From a bacterium HR15 (GTDB lineage Bacteria; Armatimonadota; Fimbriimonadia; Fimbriimonadales; GBS-DC), in the NCBI GenBank assembly GCA_002898555.1, contig BEHR01000005.1, positions 48,081 to 112,080 of the forward strand: a stretch of 64,000 nucleotides of DNA, read 5' to 3'. This document shows positions 50,190 to 59,072 of this stretch, piece after piece. Below the pieces are notes generated by a model. It saw only the letters and a program-made list of their open reading frames with translations, was not told where the DNA came from and ran no database searches. The translations under genes were made by a program, and so were the position numbers. The number at the start of each line of letters is the position of its first letter. Position 1 is the stretch's first letter.

Positions 50190-51341
50190 ATGAAGGGAAC
50201 TGCGGTCCGAAGCAAGCGCATAATCGTCGCGTTAGTGACGGCAACCGTTGCGTTCACTATCGCCAGCGCAGATGTCTCACTGGTACACCGACGAAGTTTT
50301 AACTTAGTGCCGCTGTTTCCCAGCACTTTAGCAGTAGGGGATGTGGCGTTTGATGGTACGAACCTCTATGTGAGTGCTTGGAACAGTGGCTCAGGCACGC
50401 AGACTGTTTCGCTGGTACGGCTGGGTAGCCTTAGCAGCATGCTAAGCGCGTCCAGTGGTAGCTGGACGACCTACGACTGGCGAGTGGACCTGACTCAGGC
50501 AGGCGGTTCACGCGACACGCGCCTTGTTCATCACGGCAGCTCGCTCTACTGGGGTGCCGGGTTGGGCGATACGACGGCTGCCAACACAGGCATTCGCAAA
50601 TATGACCTAAACGGCAATCTGGATACCAGCTGGGCAGGCGACGGGCACCTTTCACTGACCGAAGCGGAGGTCTCTCGCTATGACACCATCGATATCGACC
50701 CAAGCTTTGGCAATCCCAAACTGGCAGTGGGTGTGTTTGGGTCAACTATTGTCCGCCGCTTTGACCTGAGCACAGGGGCAAACGCTGGCAACACAGGTGC
50801 TGTTGGTGGCGATACTTCCACCCGTGACTACGCCTTTGCACCAAATGGTGATCTCTACATCCGAACCCAGGGTAAGGTTTCCAAAGCCACCCGCATCAAT
50901 GACACAGCCTTTAACGCTCCCGTAGCTCTTGCCAGCTGGGGCGAAGGCACTTTAGCACAGGCTTTTGTTGCCTACATTCCCATCTCGACGGAGTTCTATA
51001 GCGGCTTCTCCGATCTGGTACTCTACAACCAGCGTGTGTCGGGGCAGAATAAAGTGTTTATTATCCGCCCCGACGGTAGCGTGTTCGGAGAGCTGACCGG
51101 TCTGGAGGACACAGGTGAACCCGGCTTTGACGAGGTTGCCTTTGACAACACCCTCTTGAATGCCAGCTGGGGCAAAACAGCCGATGGGCACATGTACATC
51201 TTCGTTGTCAAAGGCGGTACGGGGGCAGCTGCTTTTGGTGACCGCCTCGATATCTACGAGGTGGTACCGGAGCCGGCGAGCCTGCTGGTGTTGGGTGTGG
51301 GGCTGGTTGGATGCATGCGCCTGCGCCGTCGAAGCCGATAG
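50190..51341 (+). CDS. PEP-CTERM sorting-domain protein
   Basis: A 383-residue exported protein with a signal peptide (IIVALVTATVAFTIASA) and a PEP-CTERM tail, VPEPASLLVLGVGLVGCMRL then RRRSR. The body is Gly/Ser/Thr/Asp-rich with propeller-like strands (LVPLFPSTLAVGDVAFDGTN, GKTADGHMYIFVVKGGTGAA). The function is unknown; it is expected at the cell surface after exosortase processing. It is followed immediately by a tRNA-Pro gene on the other strand. Confidence 0.87.
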   Translation: MKGTAVRSKRIIVALVTATVAFTIASADVSLVHRRSFNLVPLFPSTLAVGDVAFDGTNLYVSAWNSGSGTQTVSLVRLGSLSSMLSASSGSWTTYDWRVDLTQAGGSRDTRLVHHGSSLYWGAGLGDTTAANTGIRKYDLNGNLDTSWAGDGHLSLTEAEVSRYDTIDIDPSFGNPKLAVGVFGSTIVRRFDLSTGANAGNTGAVGGDTSTRDYAFAPNGDLYIRTQGKVSKATRINDTAFNAPVALASWGEGTLAQAFVAYIPISTEFYSGFSDLVLYNQRVSGQNKVFIIRPDGSVFGELTGLEDTGEPGFDEVAFDNTLLNASWGKTADGHMYIFVVKGGTGAAAFGDRLDIYEVVPEPASLLVLGVGLVGCMRLRRRSR

Positions 51342-51354
51342 TGGGATTCAAGAA

Positions 51355-51432
51355 TGGTCGGGGCGCCCGGATTCGAACCGGGGACCTCCTGCACCCAAAG
51401 CAGGCGCGCTAACCATGCTGCGCTACGCCCCG
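51355..51432 (-). tRNA. tRNA-Pro (anticodon TGG)
   Basis: On the minus strand the acceptor arms CGGGGCG/CGCCCCG pair over 7 bp, with discriminator A and an encoded CCA. The D-stem is GCGC/GCGC; the anticodon stem CCTGC/GCAGG encloses TTTGGGT, giving anticodon TGG; and the T-arm CCCGG-TTCGAAT-CCGGG is canonical. The total length is 78 nt. Confidence 0.95.
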
Positions 51433-51478
51433 ACCATTTCTATTATACCCGCTGGGATAAAGGGCAAGAGACCCTTCT

Positions 51479-53395
51479 TCAGAACCGCACACCCAAGGTC
51501 GTGGCGGCAACACCCGCGCGGTTGCCCGTTGCGCCTGGACCACCGCTCAACTCGGGCACACCCTTGCCATTCGCGTCGATGATCTGATAGAGAAGGCTCA
51601 GCGAGGCGTTCTCGCCCAGATCGTAACTCAGTTGCAGGGTGAGATAGTTCCATGTGGGGTTGCCCTGATTGGGGGCAAAGACAAAGCTGCGGATGCGCCA
51701 TGCGACATTCTCGTAAGCAACCTGCAGGTGCCAGCGCGGATGCAATTGATATGAGGCTTCCAGCAGATAACGATTGAGCTTATCTCTGTTCTGGTAGCCC
51801 CGTTGGGGCAGCAAAACCTTGCCGCTGCCCTCATAAAAGTCGCCTGTGAGCGACGCCTGCAGACGGTTGGATACCTTATAGCGCACAGTGAAGTAGCTCC
51901 CTTTGATGTCGGAGGGGTTATATAGATAGCCGATGCGTCCCCAGTTGCCTGGCGCGATAAAGAAGGGCTGAACCTCGCGATAGCCCAGCCGTCCGCCTAA
52001 TCGCTCGCTGAAGTCGTATTCAGCATAGATATCGGTGGCGACATTATTGCGCGAGACGGTGCGCCCTTCATCGTGATAGACGATGCTCTGCGCATATTCC
52101 AGCCCGAAGCGGATGTTGCTCCATGTGCCGCGCACATCGAATCCGACCACATCCACACGGTCCGCAGGGCGCGTCGGGTTGTTCAGGTGGCGGAAGGTGC
52201 GCCCGCGCCCCACGCCCGCTGCAAACGCGGTCAGCCCCACCGTCACGAAGTTCTCTTCTCCACGCACGGCGTCATATTCCACGCGTAGCCCAAACAGTTG
52301 ATCGGCAGGCGCGGAGACGGACGCATTATGATTGGCAAAAAAGATTTGCGACGCGTTGGCATTCGCTGACCGACGCTGATGCACGCTTGCCAAAAAGAGG
52401 TGCAGCCGATAGCGATCGCCGCTCGTGCCGAAGAGCGCACCGTCCACACGAAACGCGCCGTCCTGATAGCGTGGGAAGTCCAGATAGTAATCAGGGTCAA
52501 TACGCTGCAGGGTGTATGGGGTGAAGCGTAGCGGCAATCGCCCGAGGGTGATATCGAATCGCCTGCCAAAGAGCGGGAGCGCGGTTTGAATGTAGGCTTC
52601 CCAAACAGCAATATCGGTGTTACCTTGCCTGAAGACCGATGGGGCAGCGTGAAAAGCGTCGGCATTGCGCGTCGGGCTGCCCAAATAGGGCAAATAGTTG
52701 CTGATGATGAATGTCGCCCTGCCCAACACATTCTCGTTTGCCCTGCCCTGTATGGTCAGTGCCAGCTCATGCACCATCGCGTTGCTCTGCAGGAACCTGC
52801 CCGACGCATCGATGGGGTTGCCGTTGTAAGTGAATGCGCTCCGCTTATCGAAGCTGTGGGTCGAGTAGCCGCCGAAGGTGAGGTCGCCCTGCCACGAGAA
52901 GCGTGCGGTGAGCGTTTCGAACCGTTGCTGGAGCATTTGCAGCTCCTCTTTGAGCGTGCCTATCTGGATGCCCATCTGGTCGATGTCGGTTTGGACTGCC
53001 TGTGCCAGTCGCTGCAACGCCTGCACCGCCTCGTTTAGTTTCTGCAACTCTTGCACATCGGCTTGCAGTTGCCGCACGCGGCGTGTGAGTGCCTCGTCTG
53101 TAGGGAGAGGCGCGGGTTCAGTCGGTGGGCGAAAGGTGTCGAGGCGTCGCTGCAAGTTGCGCAGGCGTTCATCGATAACCCGATAAGCACGCGCCACCGC
53201 CTGAGCGAACTCGGCACGCGTTAACGGACGGTTGGGACGCAACGAGCCGTCAGGATAGCCCTCCAGAATGCCCAATCGCTGCAGCTGCTCGAACGCTTCG
53301 TAAGCCCAGTGTTGGCGCGGGTCATCATTAATTTGAGCCAGGGCAAACGGCAGGCTTAATATCATCCCTATCACAAGTGTCCATCCTCTTCTCAT
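51479..53395 (-). CDS. SLH-domain outer-membrane porin-like protein
   Basis: A 638-residue exported protein (signal LVIGMILSLPFALA). Residues ~25-80 are one SLH domain (HWAYEAFEQLQRLGILEGYP, PNRPLTRAEFAQAVARAY), which can anchor to cell-wall polymer. Residues ~80-170 are a coiled coil (VQELQKLNEAVQALQRLAQA), and the rest is amphipathic beta strand ending VAATTLGVRF with terminal Phe, as in outer-membrane barrels. This SLH-coil-barrel layout is that of Thermus SlpA/Deinococcus-type tether proteins. It is paralogous to the adjacent gene at 53529-55409. Confidence 0.87.
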   Translation of the reverse strand: MRRGWTLVIGMILSLPFALAQINDDPRQHWAYEAFEQLQRLGILEGYPDGSLRPNRPLTRAEFAQAVARAYRVIDERLRNLQRRLDTFRPPTEPAPLPTDEALTRRVRQLQADVQELQKLNEAVQALQRLAQAVQTDIDQMGIQIGTLKEELQMLQQRFETLTARFSWQGDLTFGGYSTHSFDKRSAFTYNGNPIDASGRFLQSNAMVHELALTIQGRANENVLGRATFIISNYLPYLGSPTRNADAFHAAPSVFRQGNTDIAVWEAYIQTALPLFGRRFDITLGRLPLRFTPYTLQRIDPDYYLDFPRYQDGAFRVDGALFGTSGDRYRLHLFLASVHQRRSANANASQIFFANHNASVSAPADQLFGLRVEYDAVRGEENFVTVGLTAFAAGVGRGRTFRHLNNPTRPADRVDVVGFDVRGTWSNIRFGLEYAQSIVYHDEGRTVSRNNVATDIYAEYDFSERLGGRLGYREVQPFFIAPGNWGRIGYLYNPSDIKGSYFTVRYKVSNRLQASLTGDFYEGSGKVLLPQRGYQNRDKLNRYLLEASYQLHPRWHLQVAYENVAWRIRSFVFAPNQGNPTWNYLTLQLSYDLGENASLSLLYQIIDANGKGVPELSGGPGATGNRAGVAATTLGVRF

Positions 53396-53438
53396 TCGTC
53401 TCCTCCCTGAGTGTGAAAGGTGGCTCTATAATACCTTA

Positions 53439-53477
53439 AAACAGCAAGCCCCCAAGCGTTTGGGCTTAGGGGCTTGC
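53439..53477 (-). terminator. terminator of the upstream SLH porin gene
   Basis: GCAAGCCCC and GGGGCTTGC form a stem with a further AAGC...GCTT pairing in the loop. On the minus strand it is followed by TGTTTT. It lies just after the stop of the gene at 53529-55409. Confidence 0.65.
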
Positions 53478-53528
53478 ACAGGGTCGGAGGAGGCAGGCAA
53501 GTGCCTGCCTCCGGGAAAGAGCGCGTGG

Positions 53529-55409
53529 TTAGAACTTGATGCTGAGCGTGGTCGCCGCCACACCGCCGCGGTTCTTGCCCGGGTTCGGTGCACCCAGCGC
53601 AGCCACGCCTTTCGCATCGGCGTCGATAATCTGGTAGAGCACATTCAGCGTGGCATTCTCGCCCAGATTATAGCCGACGCCCAGCGTGAAGTAGTTCCAG
53701 ATGGGGTTCGTGGTGGGCGAACCGAAGGCAGCACTGCGCGGTCGCCAGAACGCTCCCTCATAGTTGAAGGAGAGGTTCCAGCGGTCGGTCAGCTTATAGT
53801 CGACACCTGCCACCACATGCACCAGGTCATCGTTGGTCTGATAGCCACCAGCACCTGCAGGCAGGCGACCGGTACCCTCGAGGAACGACCCCGCCGCTTG
53901 CACGCTGAGGTCATCGGAGAAGCGGTAGCGCACCTGGGCGTAGGGACCGCGTAGGTCCGCCGGATTGACGGCGAATCCAATGCGACCCCAGTAGCCGGGC
54001 GCGACGAAGTTCGGGCGCACCTCACGATAACCCGCCGTCAGGCTCAGGTTCTCGCTGAAGGCGTAGCTGACATTGGCATCCAGCGCCCAGTTCTCCTTGT
54101 CGACCACACTATCGCTGTCGCGCACGCCGTTGTTCTGGGCGTACTCCACGCCGACGGTGAAGCCGCGGAACTTCGCCTTGATGTCACCGCCGAACACATC
54201 GATGCGGTTGATGTTCTGCCCAGCGAAGTTAATATTACCGCCAGTCCCCGCAGCGAAGTAGGTTGCGCCGATGGTGAGGTTCGTGTCCTCGCCACGAATG
54301 GCGTCGAACTCCACCCGCGCGCCTGCAAATTGATCGGGGTTGTTCACAAAGCCCTTGTGGTTGCCAAAAGCGATTCGCGGAGCCGTTCCAGCAACGGCGT
54401 TATAGGTGTTGGTCTTGGCAGCCCACAGGTTCAGGCGCACGGTGCCGAAGTTGAAGTTCAGCGCGCCACCATCCACGCGGTACTGATAATCGTTATAGCG
54501 CGGGAAGTTCAGGTAGTAGTCCCAAGTCGGGCGGCGAAGGGTGAACGGCGTCAGCGACACCGGGAAGCGACCGACGGTGACATCGATGCGCGTGCCGAAC
54601 AGGTCGATGGGTGCCTTCACATAGGCTTCCCAGATGACCGCATCGGACTGGGGTGCCGGCGCGTTGCGCCTATAGTTCAGGTAGTTGCCCAGAATGAGGG
54701 TCGCCGAGCCAAACACATCCTCGTTGATCTGCCCACTGACGGTTAGCCCCAGCTCGTGCACAGCATCGATGCTTTGCAGGAACTTGCCCGTTGGGTTGAG
54801 GGTGTCACCGTTCCAAGTAAGTGCCTGGAACTTGTCGATGCTGTGTGTGGCGTAGCCGCCGAAGGTCACATCGCCGCCGATAGTGACGCGCTCGCGCTTC
54901 TTCTCCAGCGCCTCCACGCGGCTCTGGAGCGCGGCGAAGTCCTTCTTCAGCGTGTCGACATCCACGCCGAGGCTTGCCAGCTCCTGCTGGAAGGTCTGTC
55001 CGAGTCGCTGCAGGGTCTGCACAGCGGACTGCAGCTGCTTGAGTTCGTTCACCGCTTGCTGCAGCTCCTGCACCTGCCGGCGCAGTTCATCGATATTGGC
55101 AGGTTGAGGTTGTTCACCGCCGGGACGCGCACTCACCTGGCGAGCAATCTCTTCGACGCGGTTGCTCAGGGTGCGAATACGCTCGTCGATATTGCGGTAC
55201 GCGCGGGCAATAGCCTGCGCAAACTCCGCACGGGTCAGGGTGCGATTCGGGCGGAAGGTACCATCTGGATAGCCTTCGATGATGCCCGCTTGCACCAGCT
55301 CCTCGATCGCCTGGTATGCCCAGTGACCGGGAGGCACATCATTCGTCTGGGCGAGCGCAAAGTTCGTCATCAGGCTCAGCCCAGCCACTGCAATAAGCCA
55401 TCGCTTCAT
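53529..55409 (-). CDS. SLH-domain outer-membrane porin-like protein
   Basis: A 626-residue paralogue of the gene downstream: signal MKRWLIAVAGLSLMTNFALA, an SLH domain (HWAYQAIEELVQAGIIEGYP, PNRTLTRAEFAQAIARAYRN), a coiled coil (LQQAVNELKQLQSAVQTLQR) and a beta-barrel region (VTIGGDVTFGGYATHS) ending AATTLSIKF. It probably tethers the outer membrane to the wall and conducts small solutes. The start was placed at 55409, ten bases after GGAGG. Its promoter (55534-55563) abuts the mobile-like element. Confidence 0.88.
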   Translation of the reverse strand: MKRWLIAVAGLSLMTNFALAQTNDVPPGHWAYQAIEELVQAGIIEGYPDGTFRPNRTLTRAEFAQAIARAYRNIDERIRTLSNRVEEIARQVSARPGGEQPQPANIDELRRQVQELQQAVNELKQLQSAVQTLQRLGQTFQQELASLGVDVDTLKKDFAALQSRVEALEKKRERVTIGGDVTFGGYATHSIDKFQALTWNGDTLNPTGKFLQSIDAVHELGLTVSGQINEDVFGSATLILGNYLNYRRNAPAPQSDAVIWEAYVKAPIDLFGTRIDVTVGRFPVSLTPFTLRRPTWDYYLNFPRYNDYQYRVDGGALNFNFGTVRLNLWAAKTNTYNAVAGTAPRIAFGNHKGFVNNPDQFAGARVEFDAIRGEDTNLTIGATYFAAGTGGNINFAGQNINRIDVFGGDIKAKFRGFTVGVEYAQNNGVRDSDSVVDKENWALDANVSYAFSENLSLTAGYREVRPNFVAPGYWGRIGFAVNPADLRGPYAQVRYRFSDDLSVQAAGSFLEGTGRLPAGAGGYQTNDDLVHVVAGVDYKLTDRWNLSFNYEGAFWRPRSAAFGSPTTNPIWNYFTLGVGYNLGENATLNVLYQIIDADAKGVAALGAPNPGKNRGGVAATTLSIKF

Positions 55410-55533
55410 CTGAAGCATCCCTCCTCCATGAGTTTTAGATTGGAAGGACACACCGTGCGAAGGGGGCGCAAGCAGCCTGCGAAGGTTTCCTGTTTGCGCA
55501 CTCCCTCGCGCACTATGTGATCCTTCGCCCCTT

Positions 55534-55563
55534 ATAATACCCTATCCATGTCATAAAAGTCAA
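55534..55563 (-). promoter_or_regulatory. promoter of the SLH porin gene
   Basis: On the minus strand, TTGACT (55563-55558), an 18-bp spacer and TATTAT (55539-55534). The -35 lies at the left end of the repeat element. Confidence 0.6.
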
Positions 55564-55787
55564 GGGGTGGTGAGGGTGTTCGAAAAATCCGCGTAGACAG
55601 TCACTACCCACACCCAACACACAAAATTATCCTCCCCAACCACAAAATTTTCTTTTTCGGGGTAGCCCAAAATTTTTTCTCTGACCCAGACGGGTACCCC
55701 AGAGAAAAAATTTTGCGTCGGGGTCGGAAAAGAAAATTTTGCGCACCAAACCCACCATTTTTCGAACGCCCTCCACACCACTTGACA
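55561..55787. mobile_element. MITE-like palindromic element, copy B
   Basis: The ~29-bp ends are inverted repeats with about four mismatches: left CAAGGGGTGGTGAGGGTGTT-CGAAAAAT, right the complement ending TTCGAACGCCCTCC and ACACCACTTGACA. The core is a nested palindrome: CAAAATTTTTTCTCTG (55669-55684) pairs perfectly with CAGAGAAAAAATTTTG farther right, flanked by CAAAATTTTCTTTTTC and its near complement. No transposase is encoded. Parts recur at 7047-7115 and 44365-44415. Both ends carry a -35 hexamer pointing outward. Confidence 0.65.
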
Positions 55788-55811
55788 TGTGTGTCATGCG
55801 CATGGTACAAT
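55782..55811 (+). promoter_or_regulatory. promoter of the 78-residue protein gene
   Basis: TTGACA (55782-55787), an 18-bp spacer containing the palindrome ATGCGCAT, and TACAAT (55806-55811). The -35 is the right end of the repeat element. Confidence 0.65.
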
Positions 55812-55843
55812 TTTATTACTCCTTCTAAGGAGGTGTACGAACC

Positions 55844-56080
55844 ATGGCAGATGAACGAACTGCGTACATAGAAGGTATCCTTAAAGCGTTTAAGGCAGGT
55901 GAGATCGATATGGCGGAAGCAGTGAAAGCACTACGGAAGCGCAAGCCGAATCAGGCGAAGGTGGAGGGCGCGAAGGAATTCGCCAAGCTGGTGATGGAGG
56001 GCAAGATCGAAGAGGCATTTGCCAAGTACCGCTTCGGTCTGAAGGATGTGCGTAAACGCCGCAAGGCGAAGGCATCCTGA
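55844..56080 (+). CDS. small charged helical protein, function unknown
   Basis: A 78-residue Lys/Ala/Glu-rich cytoplasmic protein (TAYIEGILKAFKAGEIDMAE, KEFAKLVMEGKIEEAFAKYR) with a basic C-terminus (KDVRKRRKAKAS). No family is recognised; DNA or RNA binding is possible from charge. It has a strong GGAGGTG ribosome-binding site and a good promoter, so it is probably expressed. Confidence 0.6.
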   Translation: MADERTAYIEGILKAFKAGEIDMAEAVKALRKRKPNQAKVEGAKEFAKLVMEGKIEEAFAKYRFGLKDVRKRRKAKAS

Positions 56081-56117
56081 ACGCCCTTGCATCCAGCTTT
56101 AACCCTCTCACCCCTAC

Positions 56118-56142
56118 CCTCTCCCCACTGTGGGGAGAGGGG
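56118..56142. terminator. C/G-rich hairpin, possible bidirectional terminator
   Basis: CCCTCTCCCC-ACTGT-GGGGAGAGGG is a perfect 10-bp stem between the convergent genes at 56080 and 56192. There is no strong T-run. Confidence 0.5.
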
Positions 56143-56191
56143 TCTGATGTTGGTCGGGGACGTCTGGTGTGTTCCCTGAATATGGTGGTCG

Positions 56192-57178
56192 CTAAACGGT
56201 TTCCCTTTGCCTTGCTTTAGCGGGGTCGTAGGGGTCTACATGGATGACCACCTGCGCAGGGGCAAGTTCGCGCTCCAGTCGCTTCTCCAGCTCGTCTGCT
56301 ACGGCATGTGCCTGCTGCAAGCTCCAGTCCGCAGGCACCACGATATGCAGGTCGATATAGCGCATTGCTCCTGAACGGCGCGTGCGCAGGTTGTGGTAGC
56401 TGATCACGCGCGGGTCAGCACGAATCACTCGATCGATATGGTCCATCTCTTCGTTGGGCAGGCGTTGATCGATCAGTTCGTGGAATGCCTGCGTGGCGAG
56501 CCGCCACGCTCCCCGTAGCAGCCACAATGCGATCCCGATCGCCAGTATCGGATCAATCGGCGTCCAGCCCGTGAGCCGAATAAGCAGCAGGGCGACGAGA
56601 ACGCTGACACTTGTCCAGAAATCGACCATCAGGTGCTGTCCATTCGAGAGCAGGGCGAGCGAGCGGGTGCGCCTGCCGACGCACAGCACATATTGCCCTA
56701 CCAGCAGACTGCTGAGGGTGGAGAGTGTCATGACGGCCAGCCCCAACTCCAGACTCTGCAGTTCCACGCCTCGTATCAGACGGTGGATGCCCTCCCCAAT
56801 CAAATAAAGCACCATCATGAAGAGCAGGATCGATTCGCCAAAACCGGCGAGTGTTTCGATTTTGCCGTGTCCGTAAGGGTGGCGTTCGTCGGGGGGTGCG
56901 GAAGCAGCACGCACACCCACATAAGCGAGCGTAGACGCCACAATATCGGTCGCCGAGTGCAGTGCTTCTGACAGCAGGCTCATCGAACCTGTCAACAGTG
57001 CGGCAACCAACTTGGCGGCAGTGAATAGCACATTATAGGTAAGCGAAAGGGCAGAGGCGCGCCGTTTCGCTTGCTCATGCTCGTTAGGATCAGGGATGAG
57101 GGATTGGGAAGCAGCGGTTTCTGCTACCCTTCCCAATCCCTGAGGAGATTCTATTTCGGAACGCGCTTGATCGTGCAT
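56192..57178 (-). CDS. cation diffusion facilitator (CDF) family transporter
   Basis: A 328-residue inner-membrane protein exporting divalent metal ions by proton exchange. After a hydrophilic N-terminus come the six-helix domain, with LLSEALHSATDIVASTLAYV (transport-site H-x3-D in helix II), HPYGHGKIETLAGF (conserved loop) and NGQHLMVDFWTSVSVL (helix V site), and a C-terminal cytoplasmic domain (ALRYIDLHIVV-like strands, HVDPYDP). The metal cannot be assigned. Its first 28 bp overlap the end of the peroxiredoxin fusion gene, so the two may share a transcript. Confidence 0.92.
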   Translation of the reverse strand: MHDQARSEIESPQGLGRVAETAASQSLIPDPNEHEQAKRRASALSLTYNVLFTAAKLVAALLTGSMSLLSEALHSATDIVASTLAYVGVRAASAPPDERHPYGHGKIETLAGFGESILLFMMVLYLIGEGIHRLIRGVELQSLELGLAVMTLSTLSSLLVGQYVLCVGRRTRSLALLSNGQHLMVDFWTSVSVLVALLLIRLTGWTPIDPILAIGIALWLLRGAWRLATQAFHELIDQRLPNEEMDHIDRVIRADPRVISYHNLRTRRSGAMRYIDLHIVVPADWSLQQAHAVADELEKRLERELAPAQVVIHVDPYDPAKARQRETV

Positions 57179-58233
57179 CCGAAGGCACGGGTCTCGGTCA
57201 CGGGTGGCTCTTTGCCTGCTAACAGGGCATCGAGCGCCTCCTGCAGATCGCGTCTCGTCACGCGGGCGGGGTTCTGGCTATCGTCGATACGCCCATGATA
57301 GCGCAGTACGAAGTTCGAATCGAGGAGGAACACCTCCGGCGTCACCTTTGCCTGATAGAGGTCGGCAACCCGATTACCCTCATCTTTTAGCACGGGGAAG
57401 GGGAAGCCATGCTTTTTGGCGTGGTCAATCACTTCCTCCGTCGGTTCGATATGGTTCGAGTTGATGCCAAGGAACTGCACGCCTTTCGGAGTATAGGTTT
57501 GCGCGAGTTCCACCATGCGCTCGTTGTAATCGTTCGAGATAGGGCAGCGCGTCGCGATGAAGATAATCACGATCGCCTTTTTGCCCTTGATGTCGTAGAG
57601 GCGCACTTCGCGCTCCTTCTCGTTGGTTGCCAGCACATTGGGCAGGCGGAAGTCGGGCACTTTCTTACCGATGGCGATTACCGGCTCATCGCTGGCGGGG
57701 TTGCTGGCGAGGCTCTTGAAATAGTTCAACAATTCTTCACCATGGTTGCTCGTGCCCGCTTTTTCGAACACCTTCAAGATTTTGCCGTCGGGTCCGATCA
57801 CGAAGGTGGTGCGGCTGGCGAAGCCCGCATTTGTCAGCACGCCGTAAGCACGGGCAACCTCGCCTTTCTCATCTGCCAGCAAGGTGTGTCGCAGATGATG
57901 CTGGGCAGCGAACCTCGCTTGCGTTTCAGGGGTGTCGACACTAATACCAAGCACCACCGCGTACTGGCTCAGCGCGTCGTAAGCGTCGCGAATGGCACAG
58001 TTCTGCGCTGTGCAACCGGGTGTAAACGATTTCGGGTAGAACATGAGCACCACATACTTGCCGCGATAGTCGCTGAGGCGGTGCTGCTTGCCGTTGCTAT
58101 CGGTCAGGGCGAAATCAGGTGCTATGCTCCCCTCTTTGAGGGGTGTAGAGGAGAACATCACACTCCAGATACCCCACAGCAGCACCCCTATCACGAACGG
58201 TACAACCCACCAAAAGCGGTTCCGTCTCCGCAT
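57151..58233 (-). CDS. membrane-anchored peroxiredoxin-thioredoxin-like fusion
   Basis: A 360-residue protein with an N-terminal membrane anchor (WWVVPFVIGVLLWGIWSVMF). Residues ~33-180 are a BCP/PrxQ-type peroxiredoxin with VLMFYPKSFTPGCTAQNCAI, where Cys74 is peroxidatic and Cys79 resolving. Residues ~187-355 are a second thioredoxin-like domain (IVIIFIATRCPISNDYNERM, Cys230; the second Cys of a CxxC is missing) ending GCTIKRVPK. The second half resembles the protein at 43422-43952. It probably removes peroxides outside the cytoplasmic membrane with a built-in partner domain. Confidence 0.88.
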   Translation of the reverse strand: MRRRNRFWWVVPFVIGVLLWGIWSVMFSSTPLKEGSIAPDFALTDSNGKQHRLSDYRGKYVVLMFYPKSFTPGCTAQNCAIRDAYDALSQYAVVLGISVDTPETQARFAAQHHLRHTLLADEKGEVARAYGVLTNAGFASRTTFVIGPDGKILKVFEKAGTSNHGEELLNYFKSLASNPASDEPVIAIGKKVPDFRLPNVLATNEKEREVRLYDIKGKKAIVIIFIATRCPISNDYNERMVELAQTYTPKGVQFLGINSNHIEPTEEVIDHAKKHGFPFPVLKDEGNRVADLYQAKVTPEVFLLDSNFVLRYHGRIDDSQNPARVTRRDLQEALDALLAGKEPPVTETRAFGCTIKRVPK

Positions 58234-58314
58234 CGTTTTGGACCTCCATACTTAGGATCGACGACATATCCGCGTTATTGTTCCCTTAGTATACCTGAAG
58301 AGGTGGCAAGCGGT

Positions 58315-59049
58315 CTAAGGCAAGAGACGCGCTCTCAGTCGCTGATATGCCAGCTCCGCCAGCGGTTTCAGGTTCACCACATCCTCGCGATTATAGCGCA
58401 GAAGCGTTTCCAGTGCGGTGGTATGTCCCGCACGGTATGCTTGCCAAAGGCGTACCGCAGCCCAGCCGTCCAGCCCTTCGATGTCAGGATCGCGCATTAA
58501 GCCCAGCGTTTGTTCGATGCGTTTCAACCCGCCACGCAATCCCAACCGTCGCAGCGTAGGGCGCAGATCTATATGCAACTGGTCGAACACGAGATGGGGA
58601 AAGGCATGCCCCAGCATGGGTAGATCGAAGTGCAATCCGTTGAAGGTCACCAGCAACGCGAACTGATGGATGAAATCGGGAAAGGCATCCAGATTGTCAC
58701 CTTGCACAAATTGACGAACTTCCGTACCGTCGTAAACCCCGATCACGGTAACGGTCGTGCTGCCGTCGGTTTCGATGTCCAGATAAGCGGTGCGATGCTG
58801 AAATTCTGGCAAGGCACGCCAGTGTTCGCATACAGGTAATCGCCCTGCAAAGAAGGCGTAATCCTCGCGTTCGAGGGCGTCTAAGGAGCGTGCCGCGCCT
58901 TGCAACACTGCGGTGCGATACGGCTCTGCTATGCTCCAGCGGTTAGGGGTTTCGAGCAGCGTGCGCCAATCGTACGCACCTTGCTGCCAGAGCTGTCGCT
59001 CCAACGACTCGGTAATACCTGCCAGATGAATATAAGTACTGGTCAGCAC
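58315..59049 (-). CDS. RNase H-like DEDDy 3'-5' exonuclease (YprB-type)
   Basis: A 244-residue protein. Residues ~85-235 carry the exonuclease motifs: RTAYLDIETDG (Exo I, Asp and Glu), LLVTFNGLHFDLPML (Exo II, Asn/Asp) and LLRYNREDVVNL (Exo III, with the Tyr of the DEDDy class). The N-terminal ~70 residues are helical. It is related to YprB-like ribonuclease-H-like proteins of unknown substrate, probably single-stranded DNA or RNA. It ends 81 bp from the start of the peroxiredoxin-fusion gene. Confidence 0.85.
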   Translation of the reverse strand: MLTSTYIHLAGITESLERQLWQQGAYDWRTLLETPNRWSIAEPYRTAVLQGAARSLDALEREDYAFFAGRLPVCEHWRALPEFQHRTAYLDIETDGSTTVTVIGVYDGTEVRQFVQGDNLDAFPDFIHQFALLVTFNGLHFDLPMLGHAFPHLVFDQLHIDLRPTLRRLGLRGGLKRIEQTLGLMRDPDIEGLDGWAAVRLWQAYRAGHTTALETLLRYNREDVVNLKPLAELAYQRLRARLLP

Positions 59050-59072
59050 GGGATTCGGGTTGGCTTTGATAT

